A stretch of DNA of 64,000 nt. Origin: Ochromonas danica. Lineage: Eukaryota; Sar; Chrysophyceae; Chromulinales; Chromulinaceae. The stretch covers positions 22,564 to 86,563 of the forward strand of contig VKHL01000124.1 in the NCBI GenBank assembly GCA_015146655.1. The letters run 5' to 3'. Positions 21,862-32,072 of this stretch are shown one piece after another (the first letter of the stretch is position 1; each line of letters begins with the position of its first letter). A program made the translations under genes and the position numbers. The notes beneath the pieces were generated by a model. It did no database searches. It saw only the letters and a list, made by a program, of their open reading frames with translations, and was not told where the DNA came from.

Positions 21862-23214
21862 CTAATGGATAGGAGAAAGCTCTTTGGAGTATTTATCTTT
21901 CCATCCTGATAGTTTATACTGTAACTCTGATAATTGAGATAGTGGGATTGGTGCTAGTTTATGCCCTCTCATAGTCTGTTCCCCAAGAGGAGAAAGAGAT
22001 AAAGTAGCCTGTGACACAACTTGCTGCTTTCGATCCTGTTCTGACGGTCTGGGTAGAAGATCTTCTAAGCTAGCTGCCCGCTGATTGGTATAGAGATGAC
22101 GTAGTGTCCAATAGTGATACCCTTCTTTCCACGCATGCACTCGACTACCACTTTGTTCCAACTCTTCAAGCTCTTCCTTTATTCCTTCTAATGGACTATC
22201 TGTCTGACAGCCTGTACTATAAGAGATAGGTGAGGGTATAGACTCTGTCTGTGCACTCTGACATCTTGTTCTAACACTGCTACGTGTATTCTCATGATGA
22301 GATGAGGAGAAGACAGAGCCTCTATCTCGATTAAGAGGAGGAGCTGTTGTTGAAGGTTGAGAAGGATTGGAAGAGGCAAGATGAACCTCTGCCATCTCCT
22401 TTTCAAGTGTTGCTAGTCTGTCTAACAATGAAGATGATCTCCCTCCTCCTGTGATCTTATCAACTTTAGGTGTCTCTGAGGTAGTAGTGGTAGCAGTAGA
22501 GGAGGAGGAGGAGGAGGAGGAGGGAAAGGTAGGAAAAGAGGGAGACCTCATATCAGGTTGGAAATGTACATGAGCAGCTGAGGGAGGGCAATGACTACTA
22601 CTGCTACTCTTCATCTGACTAGCAGGAGTGGTAGGAGGTTTACCATAAGAAGAAGTGAGATGGTCTATACCAGAAGTCTCTGACTCCTCTAGCCTACGCT
22701 TCTTAGGGGTAGCCCACTTCTGACCCTCTCCTTTCTCTGCTGGAGTATTATTACCTCTCTTAGGCATGTTGTTACTACTACCACTACTACCTAATACACT
22801 ACTGTTAGTGGTAGCAGTAGAGGTAGAGGTAGTGTTGGTAGTGTTAGAAGAAGAAGAAGATTGGTGTAGGGTATGAGCAAGTCTCCATTTCAAGAAAGCA
22901 TTCTGTAAGATTAGTTGTTGATAGTCTCGTTGTAATCGTGCTACTACCATATGATGTAAAGTTAACGATATCTGAGATAGTTGAGATTGTCTATTAGGAA
23001 CAGTCTTCTGTGAAGAAGGATAGAGTAGAGAACTGTCAATAGGAATCTCCACTGCCACACTTTTAGTCGCTGCCATCATCATCACTGGTGGAGTAGTAGT
23101 AGAAGGAGGAGGAGGAGGTGGTTTACCATCTCGAGAAGGAAGAAGATTATGTTTGATATTTTGCTGATAATTAATAGGCAAATCAGCAAAAGGAATTCTC
23201 TTTGTCGTACTCAT
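21862..23214 (-). CDS. Hypothetical low-complexity protein, 450 aa
   Basis: I do not recognise this protein. It is a single exon starting at the ATG at 23214. Most of it is disordered: a PPPPPPSTTTPP run near residue 35, Ser runs near 130 and 235, and an acidic patch. The only structured-looking parts are residues ~80-115 (ISLTLHHMVVARLQRDYQQL then ILQNAFLKWRLAHTL), an amphipathic helix faintly like SFI1-type W-R repeats, and residues ~345-400 plus the C-terminus (SELQYKLSGWKDKYSKEL). The short conserved-looking ends around disordered linkers suggest an adaptor or cytoskeletal factor (inference). The upstream region has a CTTAAGTTAA element 65 bases before the start. Confidence 0.7.
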   Translation of the reverse strand: MSTTKRIPFADLPINYQQNIKHNLLPSRDGKPPPPPPSTTTPPVMMMAATKSVAVEIPIDSSLLYPSSQKTVPNRQSQLSQISLTLHHMVVARLQRDYQQLILQNAFLKWRLAHTLHQSSSSSNTTNTTSTSTATTNSSVLGSSGSSNNMPKRGNNTPAEKGEGQKWATPKKRRLEESETSGIDHLTSSYGKPPTTPASQMKSSSSSHCPPSAAHVHFQPDMRSPSFPTFPSSSSSSSSTATTTTSETPKVDKITGGGRSSSLLDRLATLEKEMAEVHLASSNPSQPSTTAPPLNRDRGSVFSSSHHENTRSSVRTRCQSAQTESIPSPISYSTGCQTDSPLEGIKEELEELEQSGSRVHAWKEGYHYWTLRHLYTNQRAASLEDLLPRPSEQDRKQQVVSQATLSLSPLGEQTMRGHKLAPIPLSQLSELQYKLSGWKDKYSKELSPIH

Positions 23215-23275
23215 GGAAGTAATCGATTTTCTTTCTTTTCACTTAGACTGTGGTGTGTTATTGATGTTTTCAAAT

Positions 23276-23300
23276 ACTTCTTAAGTTAAAGGTTAACGGG
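23276..23300 (-). promoter_or_regulatory. CTTAAGTTAA promoter-like element
   Basis: The sequence cttcttaagttaaaggttaac lies about 65 bases upstream of the minus-strand ATG at 23214. Similar TTAACTTAA-type words occur 40-215 bases upstream of several other genes in the window (near 31552, 37037, 47103-47163, 56911, 15607, 20038). Functional role is inferred from recurrence only. Confidence 0.4.
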
Positions 23301-23424
23301 TGTTCTAATAAACGTGTTTTTGGTTTGGTGAGATGAAAAGCAGTTTGTTTCTCTGGGAGGGCAGGGGGTTGTGATGATGATGTGAAAGTAGTTTTGCAGT
23401 TGAAACTGAGGGTTACTGTACTGT

Positions 23425-23442
23425 AGGGTTAGGGTTAGGGTT
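23425..23442. repeat. Short TTAGGG run
   Basis: About two and a half TTAGGG units, in the opposite orientation to the tract at 15956-16026, in the gap between two genes. It is too short to argue for a former chromosome end. Confidence 0.7.
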
Positions 23443-23561
23443 GACACCTGCTGCTGCTGATAACTGATAACTGCCCCATCATTACAGAGTACCTATCCTC
23501 CCTCCCTTCCTTATTACTGCTACTACTATTACTATTACTATTAGTATTGTTGTTACCAGAT

Positions 23562-24005
23562 ATGAAAGTATTCTTCTCTTGTTCTTCTCTTCCTCTAGGA
23601 ATGATCTTTCTCTTATGGGCTAGTATTACCACTAGTCCTTCCACTATCACATCTGCTACTACTACTACTACTACTTCAACAACGACAACAACAACAGGCA
23701 GTGAAGAGTGTGTTTCTATTGATGGTGAAGTCTGTCTTAATGAACAAATCCCTAGTATTGGTGCAAAAGCTAAAATAGCTAAAGGTTCTAATGAACGAGG
23801 TGAACCACCTAAAGCTAGCTTTACATCTTGTCAAGATCGTTATCCACAGTGTAATGATTATGCTTCATGGGGTAAGTGATTGTGTCACCTCACCCTCTCT
23901 CATGATAGTGGTGTTTGGTGTTGAAGGGGGTGAAGAAATTGAATGACATGACGTATCTTTCACGTTTTACAGTCCTTATTGAAATATACGCTAGAGGGTA
24001 CATGT

Positions 24006-24065
<60 letters not shown>

Positions 24066-25177
24066 CCCTCCCTTGCTATCATTCATTCCCTCACTATGTG
24101 TCTGTCTCTGTCTATCTCTGATCTATCACTATTCCAGGAGAATGTACCAAAAATCCAGGATGGATGATTGTAAACTGTCCTTTCAGTTGTAAATCATGTC
24201 ATCTTCGTGATCCTAAGATACGTTGTGATCGTTCTTTCTTGAACATCTCTAGTCAACCTATCTTTGAACCAGGTGATATGGATCGAATGTTTAGCACTTT
24301 AATTGATCGTGTTGGACATAAATATCCTATTACTATGCATTCTTCCTCTCCTTGGGTGTTTACTTTTGAGAACTTTACTACTGAAGATGAGGGTATTGCT
24401 ATTTTGAATGTAAGTTCTCACTTTCTCTTATCACCGTTGTATACCCTATTATTGTTTGCGTGGAAAATGTGTGTGTGTGTTATTATTGCGTGGTGCGGGG
24501 GTGTCTGTATACTACTGTACTGTACTGTAGTCTGTTCAAGACCATTGGGAACGTAGTACAGATTCTGGTTCAGAGAATGAATTTGGTGAAGCAGGTCGTA
24601 TTCTTTCATCAGGACGTACTTCATCAAATGCATGGTGTCGTCAGAATTGTATGGATGATCCTCATGTACAGAATGTGATGAAGAAGATTGAAGAAGTTAC
24701 ACTTGTACCAACAGGTCATTCAGAAAGTTTACAAATCTTAAGATATGAGAAAGGACAATTTTATAATACACATAACGATATGGGCCCGTAAGTTCCTCTT
24801 AACTAACTTCCACAGTATGTATACATACTTACGCCATTTGTTACATGGATGATGGTATTATGTATTATAGAGGTCAGAATCATTTAGCATGTGGACCTCG
24901 TATCTTAACCTTCTTCCTCTATCTATCTGATGTTGAAGAAGGTGGAGAGACAAACTTCCCTAATATTGGTATTAAAGTACAACCTAAGAGAGGTCGTGCT
25001 GTACTCTGGCCTAGTACAATGAATGACAACCTTCTCAAGATGGATCCTCGCACTAACCATCAAGCTATGCCTGTTATTAAAGGGATTAAGCTGGCTGCCA
25101 ATGCTTGGATTCATCTATATGACTTCCAACAGAGCAACTTGTGGGGCTGCACGGGTGCTTTTGATTATTTGGACTAA
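23562..25177 (+). CDS. Prolyl 4-hydroxylase alpha-type with ShK domain
   Basis: A 2-oxoglutarate/Fe(II) dioxygenase that hydroxylates proline in secretory proteins. Exons: 23562-23871, 24138-24409, 24531-24787 and 24871-25177. The start ATG at 23562 begins a signal peptide (MKVFFSCSSLPLGMIFLLW). A ShK-type Cys module spans the first intron: CQDRYPQCNDYASWG / ECTKNPGWMIVNCPFSCKSC. The catalytic domain has the iron ligands H-x-D in YNTHNDM and the distal His in PRTNHQAMPV, with the 2-oxoglutarate Lys in GIKLAANAWIH, so it looks active. It also has FFLYLSDVEEGGETNFP. The ShK-P4H combination is common in plants and algae. Intron 1 carries a long (GT)n run. Confidence 0.92.
24007..24064. repeat. 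(GT)n microsatellite in prolyl hydroxylase intron 1
   Basis: About 28 uninterrupted GT units within the intron between exons 1 and 2. Long GT tracts on the sense strand can affect splicing; here it is simply noted as intronic. Confidence 0.98.
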
Positions 25178-25494
25178 TTATTCTTGTGAGCTACACTTTA
25201 CATTCCAACTACAACCTGAACACGTTGATTAGGTTGTGTTTGTCATTGTTGGGACTATGTAGCACATGCTAACTTAGGACATAAGATTCTTATTTTTTTA
25301 ATCCCAATATAATGCAAGAAGTAAAGAGTTTTTGGGTTGATTGGTCACGAATTAATAGCATTAGTAGTATATCGATCCCTAAGTGGTTTTATGGTATGAT
25401 CGGCAGAATGCAAGCGAGTGTATTGATCTGACTGCTACACACGCTTGATAACAAGTAATGACAAATGGAGTTGTAAGACCTGCTCGTAAATCTT

Positions 25495-26755
25495 CTAACG
25501 ACGCTCACGAGAGCGATCACGAGAACCATCACGCTCACGAGAACGGTCACGATCACCTCCTCTACACATCCCCAAAAACACATGTCATCTCATATCACTG
25601 GGTAAAATGAGAATGAGGAAATAATGACTAACCTGTTGTAGCTGTTAAAGTTATCACGACCGCCATCACGGCCACCATCGCGATCACGACCATTTCTCTC
25701 TCTACCATGATCGCGGTCCTTCTCTCTGCCGTAGTCACGGTCACGACCGCCACCATTTCTATCTCTTCCATAGTCACGTTCACGTCCATAATCGCGATCG
25801 CGGTTATTGAAGTCACGATTGCGATCGCCATAACTACGATCATGGCCACCGCGGCCACCAAAGTCGCGGTCTCTTCCGCCGGACTCGTTGAAGTCACGCT
25901 TGGGGCGACGTTCACCAGTGGAGACCTCAACACGCACCTAATTGACATTCATCGCCTATTAACAGTGCCACACGGACAGCCGACAGAGAGATAGTAATAA
26001 TACCCACCTGGCGGCCATCAATGGAGGAACCACTGATACCATCAATAGCAGCCTGAGCTTCCTCGGGCGTTTCCATCATAACGAAAGCAAACCCTCTAGA
26101 ACGTCCAGTATTGCCATCAACTAACCAAAGGGAGGATCATAGATTTAGTTCAATAAGAGGCCATTTGAAGTCGAAAAGACGGGAAAGAGCGATGAAGAAA
26201 GCCAATAAAAGAAAAGAAAGGACGTACTCGCAACACGGCATTCTTTCACGACTCCATATTTGCCAAAGAGCTCAAGCAGTTCCCTTTCTCCCGTCTACGG
26301 CGTGATGAGGGTCGTCATGTCCCCAGGACCAGAATATAGAACACAACAAAGCAAGGCCAAGGGAGGGGAAGAGAACAATGAGGACATAGGAGGAGGGAGG
26401 GGATGAAGGGGGGGCAAGTAAGCGCGACATGGACATGGACATGGACAGGAAGGGGTGGGTAGGGAAGTATGCGGAAGGAACATGAAGGGACAAGGGATAG
26501 GAATTTTCTAGTCCCGTATAACGATGTGCATCATGTGCGAGAGAGATAGAGCAGAGGAGGGAGAGCAGGTCAGGCACAGTACATTATAGGTGATGTTGCC
26601 GATGAAGCACTTGCAGCCTTCTGTTGCGCCCTCTAAGAATAAATAACACAAACAAAACAAGAATTTAAAACAAAAAATAGGATTTAATGGAATAGGAGGA
26701 GGTAAAGAATAGCTAATCAAGGTAACTCACTGTTGGAATCTCCTTGATCTGCCAT
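25495..26755 (-). CDS. RRM RNA-binding protein with Arg/Asp/Gly-rich tail
   Basis: Six exons: 26755-26731, 26632-26583, 26294-26228, 26120-26008, 25937-25633 and 25561-25495; 208 aa, and all phases agree. The single RRM occupies residues ~12-95, with RNP2 [11 protein letters not shown], the helix [20 protein letters not shown]1 as [10 protein letters not shown], and IDGRQVRVEVS closing the fold. The C-terminal half is nearly all R, D, G, E, N and Y in repeats such as [14 protein letters not shown], typical of glycine/arginine-rich nuclear or hnRNP-like proteins. It probably binds RNA in splicing, export or stability. The first exon encodes just eight codons plus one base. Confidence 0.9.
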
Positions 26756-27068
26756 TTGATTAATACTATCCAATCCTTGATTGAGAGAATGTGAATGTCA
26801 AGGCAACAGAAGCACGCCATCTGATGAGACGTGGGGAGGGGAAAATCGCGCGCAATACAACTATTCCGTTTGAAGATTGTTACTTTGCGTGTGAAATGTC
26901 ATTGGTTTATGGTTGATGCCTTGCAAACAAGTTCAAGACACTCTATAGCTACAATTAACTTGACTACCTCATCTTCTATGTAGCTTTCGAATTCACTCGT
27001 ACTGAATTAAAAGTAATCGCAACAGTAAACATTCGATCCAAAAATGAAACAGCTTATGGGAATTAACT
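26756..27068. promoter_or_regulatory. Gap between RRM gene 5' end and formin 3' end
   Basis: About 310 bases holding the promoter/5'UTR of the RRM gene and the 3' flank of the formin gene, which are transcribed in the same direction. No further gene or clear motif is seen. Confidence 0.4.
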
Positions 27069-30000
27069 TCAGGTCTTGATGGCTTTTCTTCTTGTTCGGG
27101 CTCGAGTTTGTACCACTTCAACAGCACTAGACAAACTGCGGCACAAATCCTTCACCTCAGCAAAGAAAGTGTCGGGATCAATAGTTACCACCACAGCGTT
27201 ACTGCTTTCACCCCCTGGCGTTGATGGCGTTGGAGTAGTGGCACTGTTGCCGCTCGCACTAGTATAACCAAAGTAAATACACAGTTCGTGAAAATCGGAC
27301 TGAGCAAGATTGACTTGTTCTTTAGCCTTTGAGAAAATTTGAGAAAGTCGTTGTATGTGTTCTTGCAAATTGGTGGTGGCGAGAGGGCTGTTCCCTTCCA
27401 CAGCCTGCAACTCCTTCAGCAAATCTAAGGTCTCTTGCATCTTCCTCACTTCAACCTGGATACGATTCAACATTACTTGCCTCCCACTATCAATGGACGG
27501 AAAGTCACCAGCAATATCCAAAGCCTCAGGAACAGTCTTTAGAAGCTTGAAGGCGACATATTGTTCCATTGTTTCTCCGCCATTGGTCTTCAATTGAGAT
27601 AGCTTTCTCCAAGCAGGCAAATGAAAACCAGTAGCCACACTACATCAGATTGAAGTATTGTAAGATAACAGCATGCAAAGAGACAAGCAAGGAATAGACG
27701 TCCTTACTTTTGATTTGCACGCTGAGCCAAGAGGTTGTTAAGATCAAGATAAGTACGTAATAAGAATCGTAATTTACCACTTCCTTTCACCTCAGCACAA
27801 GCATTTAGAAGTGCTTCTGATTGTGAGATAATACCTGGATAAGCCTCTGCAATATTCAAGACAGAGGCCATAGCAGTCAGTCGCTTCTCCACTAAGGTGA
27901 CTTTTGAAATGGCATGGATATACTGCTCAGCTCGTCCGATATTACACTGTGTTAAAGTCTTACTGTTGATTGGATCAGCAGTGATATTCTTTTCAGTCAT
28001 CTTCTTGTTCACAAAGTCAGTAACTTTCTTTACTTCATCTGCAGTAGGAATAAATTGCATTAATGCACTGATTGAGGACAGACCCAATGCTTCAGCATCA
28101 AAATTCATAATAGCCTAATTATTAACATGGTCAACACTTACTTCACTGACATAAATTAATAGTAATAATAAAGAATTCGCTTACATCAGCAATACTCTCT
28201 AGGCTTCGTTTGCCAAATTTGGCTAACATGATACTAATATTTTGTGCACGTTGTGGATCCAAGATAGACTGATCGATTACAGAGACACACAAATAATAAG
28301 AAAGAATGACAAGAAGAGAACGATTAGATGTAAAAAAGAGGATTAATTATTAGAGTCTACTTACTTCACTCATTGCTCCATTAGAAGGTTTTGTTTGAAA
28401 TCCTGGTTTTGTTTCTTTCTTCATACCACCATGCATGACAATAGATTTCTTTCTTTTCAATCCTATAGTAAATTGCTCATCCAAATCATCAAATAGTTCT
28501 GATGCCTAATAAACAGAACAATGGACAGAATATTAGAATAATGAGAAATAGCATAGGATAAGAGAAGAAGAAGCAACAGAGAAGGAGAAGCAACTTCAAC
28601 TATCTTCACGTATCTTCAATGATCAAATACTGAAGATCTTTTGAAGTGAGTTGTTTTTTCAGTATTTCATGCAAGATCTTCATATAGTATTCATCATCAC
28701 ATTCACTTACCGGTAAGAGAACTTCTTGAGGCTCAGCCCAGAAGGTTCCTTCAATATTGCCTAATTGGGTCAATTGCATCTGCTTGAACTTAGGCTTATT
28801 AGCAGCTTTAGGACCTTCTCCTATCGGAGTTGAACCTGGCAAAGGAAAAGGTGATTCTGCACCACTCTCTGGTGGAGCTTGGCGTGAAAAAGGGATAGGA
28901 GGCCATGTGGTTGGAATAGGAGGTGGAATAGGAATAGAAGGAGTCTTATTATCACCATCCTTATTCTTTGATATAATAGAAGCTCTCTTCTTTACTGGTT
29001 CATTATCATTACCTCGAGACATGATCATGACAGGAGATGGAGTAGGTGATGGATCTACAGGACCAAAGCGCTTATTAAACATTAATGAGAGAGCATCCTT
29101 TGCATTCAGACTACTCACTCCTTTGATAACACTTTGCTTTCTTGCTTCACACATACGAACACTTAAAGATCGATGAAGACTAGATTTGCGCTCATGAGGG
29201 GGCATGGGGGCACTGTTGGCCTTCTCTGATGTCTTCTTCTTCTCTTCCTCCAATAACCTTGCTTCAATTGCAAGATTCTCCTTCTCACTTAGCCATGCAA
29301 TTAGACCAAATGCCAATAGTTTAGATATAATACATTGCTTTAATAGTTGAGGAGTACACTTGCGAATGACTAATAATGTCCCAGTTGAACTTTCTCGAAC
29401 CAGTTGATACCCTCCAGCACTATTTGTAATCAACGCAGTAGAAGACAATGCTGCCATCAAGTCATTAGCTGATGATTCTTTAGGAGGAGGCAAAAGGGAA
29501 GGTGCTTGATGAGAACGCAACGGTGATCCAGCTGGGATACGTCTCCATGTTGAAGCATTCAAACCAGGGCTGTGTTGTTGAGAAGAATCTATCATAGTGG
29601 TAGCACAGGTTTGAACCGAAATCTTACCCAAGGGACTAAACACAGTGTTAGGCTGGATTTTCTCTTCCCTTGATCCAGATGAAAGGGTATCAACTCCCTT
29701 GCGCTCACTCATCACAGGGGAATATGGTGGCAGGATAGATGGTGCAGCAGTGGTATTATTTTGTATAATAGCTCGAGTGGAGGAAGAGGAGGATCCACCA
29801 GAAGCAGGTACTACTACCTTTCTATCCTCCCAGACAGAAGCATTTTCTAATATTTGAAACCACTTCAGCACTTCATCATCATTTGAATATGAAGTACTAT
29901 TAACGTTTTTCCTGTCCGAGGGTTCTTCAATTGATGTCATAGCAGTGGTTGTAGCAATAACAGCCAGGCGAGATCGCTTGAATGATCCTGCGGAAGATAT

Positions 30001-30719
30001 TAAAGCCTTTACCTGGGTTGAGGTAAATACAGCATCATCAGGAAGGCGTTGAATATAGATAGCAATCGCATAGGGCCAAGAGTGAATAGGAGTGGATGCC
30101 CAACGAAGAGAACGAAGTCGATCTTTGAGCTCTTTACCACAAAAGAATCGTTCACCATTGGAGAGATGATATCGTAACTTCTCTATCATATCCTCTACAG
30201 CTTTTGTAAGAGCATGCTGTGGACCCAAAAGACAATATCGAACAGAATAACTGAGATAAAAAGCAAAATAACTTTTAGACCAATGATGAAGATTGTATTC
30301 TACTTGTCCTATTGCCATATCACAATCTGATATTGCCATAGATAATACTCCTTCAGTAGTTAGTTTATTATAAATACATCGTGCTATTATAATAACCACA
30401 TGCCCATACCCAAGACAAAGAATGTGTGAGTGATGATAGTGGACAACAAGGGGATAGACTAGCAGTGGCAGACAAGACTTACCAAGAATAAGTTCTTTTA
30501 AAGCAGAGGGATAGGATTCCTTTGTGAAATAAAGTAATCCTAGATGGAAATGACTTTCTGCTGTTTTCTCATGAATATGTAAGAGTTTAACTCGTAGCAG
30601 TAGTCCTCGTCCACAGAGTTCCATGGCCTCGTCCAGACGATTGATATTAGATAACAAAGATGACGAAATAAAATCTATATCATAGCAATCAAACAACCAT
30701 ACACATTGAGTTAATCAAC

Positions 30720-30770
<51 letters not shown>

Positions 30771-31454
30771 TCTTATATTGAGAGTATTAATAATAGCCTA
30801 TATATAATATATATGTATATGTATTATACTACTACTAGTATTATATGATATATAATTCATGTATTATATATATTGTACTTCGATATGACATTACAATATT
30901 AGTAGTACGATAGTAGAAGTATTATTATTATTATATTATATAATTCATGTATTATATACTATTATCTGATATTATGATATTATATGATATTACTATATTA
31001 TAATCTAGTATATGATATAACTATTCAGAACATCTCATCTCAAATAGACAGTGTTCATAATAATACAATAACTAACTATAGATAGTCTACTAAAACTACT
31101 ACTGTACTCACAGAAGTCAGCAAGGAGGAGATGATCAAGTCCAGCAAAGACTTCTTGCACTAATGCCAGACAACCTTGCCATTGCCCCCAGGCCTTCTCT
31201 CTCTCAAAATTACTCTCACATTGGAGCAGATTAAATACCATCGAGAAGACATAGAAGACATCTTTATAAGAATAGATTGATAGTGGATTACTCTGAGCTA
31301 CCCATTGCTTGGCTTCATATAGAGAATAGGTAGCAACTTCTTCATCTTCTTTCTCAATAGCTGAGATAATTAATTGATCAAGAGAGAGTTTGAATAGATT
31401 TAACTCTTGATTATCCATAGTTTCTATTGTCTCTTTTGTTTCTATTGTCGGCAT
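27069..31454 (-). CDS. Formin with TPR-like N-terminus (FH1-FH2)
   Basis: Nucleates and elongates unbranched actin filaments. Seven exons: 31454-31112, 30674-30483, 30383-28711, 28505-28365, 28268-28185, 28114-27708 and 27639-27069; 1136 aa, all phases consistent. Residues ~115-180 look like TPR helices (LDEAMELCGRGLLLRVK, then ESHFHLGLLYF and YPSALKEL). A long disordered middle leads to a modest FH1 (IPIPPPIPTTWPPIPF) at ~665-690. FH2 runs from GTFWAEPQEVLLP (~715) to the end, with SILDPQRAQNISIML, LRFLLRTYLDLNN and ATGFHLPAWRKLSQLK. No GBD/FH3 or PTEN-like domain is visible, so regulation may be through the TPR-like region (inference). The FH1 is short, which suggests weak profilin loading. 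Confidence 0.88.
30719..30770. repeat. (ATCA)n microsatellite in formin intron 1
   Basis: Some thirteen tandem ATCA units, followed by about 250 bases of AT-rich, TATA-like sequence (30780-31020). All of it is intronic to the formin gene. Confidence 0.97.
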
Positions 31455-32072
31455 GATCTAAGCGGAATAAAGCATACTAGGGATAAGAAGAAAGAGATTT
31501 TGATTCCAAGACAACAAAAGTCTTGCTGCTGCTGTGACCGTTTCCGTACTTCTTAAGTTAACGATATTATGTAATTCATCTAACAGAATTACACAATAGC
31601 TTATTATTGACAACCATTAAAAAATATAGCTTATTATTCTATATTCATTAAAATATATGGTACAACTTTCGTCGATTCGAATGAAGTAGTCATTGAGAAT
31701 ACTTCGAAAATAGGCAAAGATTAGAAATGATCCAACGAGCTTTCTGCGCAGGCAGAGCAACAAGAAGCGCGTCAGTTTTTTCCCGCGCAGCCTCACAGCC
31801 CTCACGCACTGGCACTCTCTCTTTCGCTGTCTTGACAACAACACTCCCGACTCTCTTTCACTGACCAGACCACTCTCCTTGGTGACAGTTTTTCATTTAT
31901 ATATACTAACATAATATATATATATATTGTGATCTCTATTCTAGACAGTCTAGTCTATCTATACCAATACTATCTATCCACAACAGAGTACTAGACTACG
32001 TCTAGACTAGTAGTAGTATAGCAGACTGACTTGGACCTTGTTGACTAGACTAGACTAGACTAGTATTGAGAG
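31455..32072. promoter_or_regulatory. Divergent promoter region, formin and sulfotransferase-like gene
   Basis: A 618-base gap between divergent start codons. It includes ttcttaagttaacg at 31550-31563, about 100 bases upstream of the formin ATG, and a stretch rich in ctagac repeats just before the plus-strand ATG at 32073. A short minus-strand ORF (31617-31844) has no recognisable domain and is not called. Confidence 0.45.

Noticed and set aside
23979-24167. Alternative prolyl hydroxylase start in the GT-rich region
   Set aside because: The upstream exon with signal peptide and the first half of the ShK Cys motif splices in frame to 24138, leaving the GT tract in an intron.
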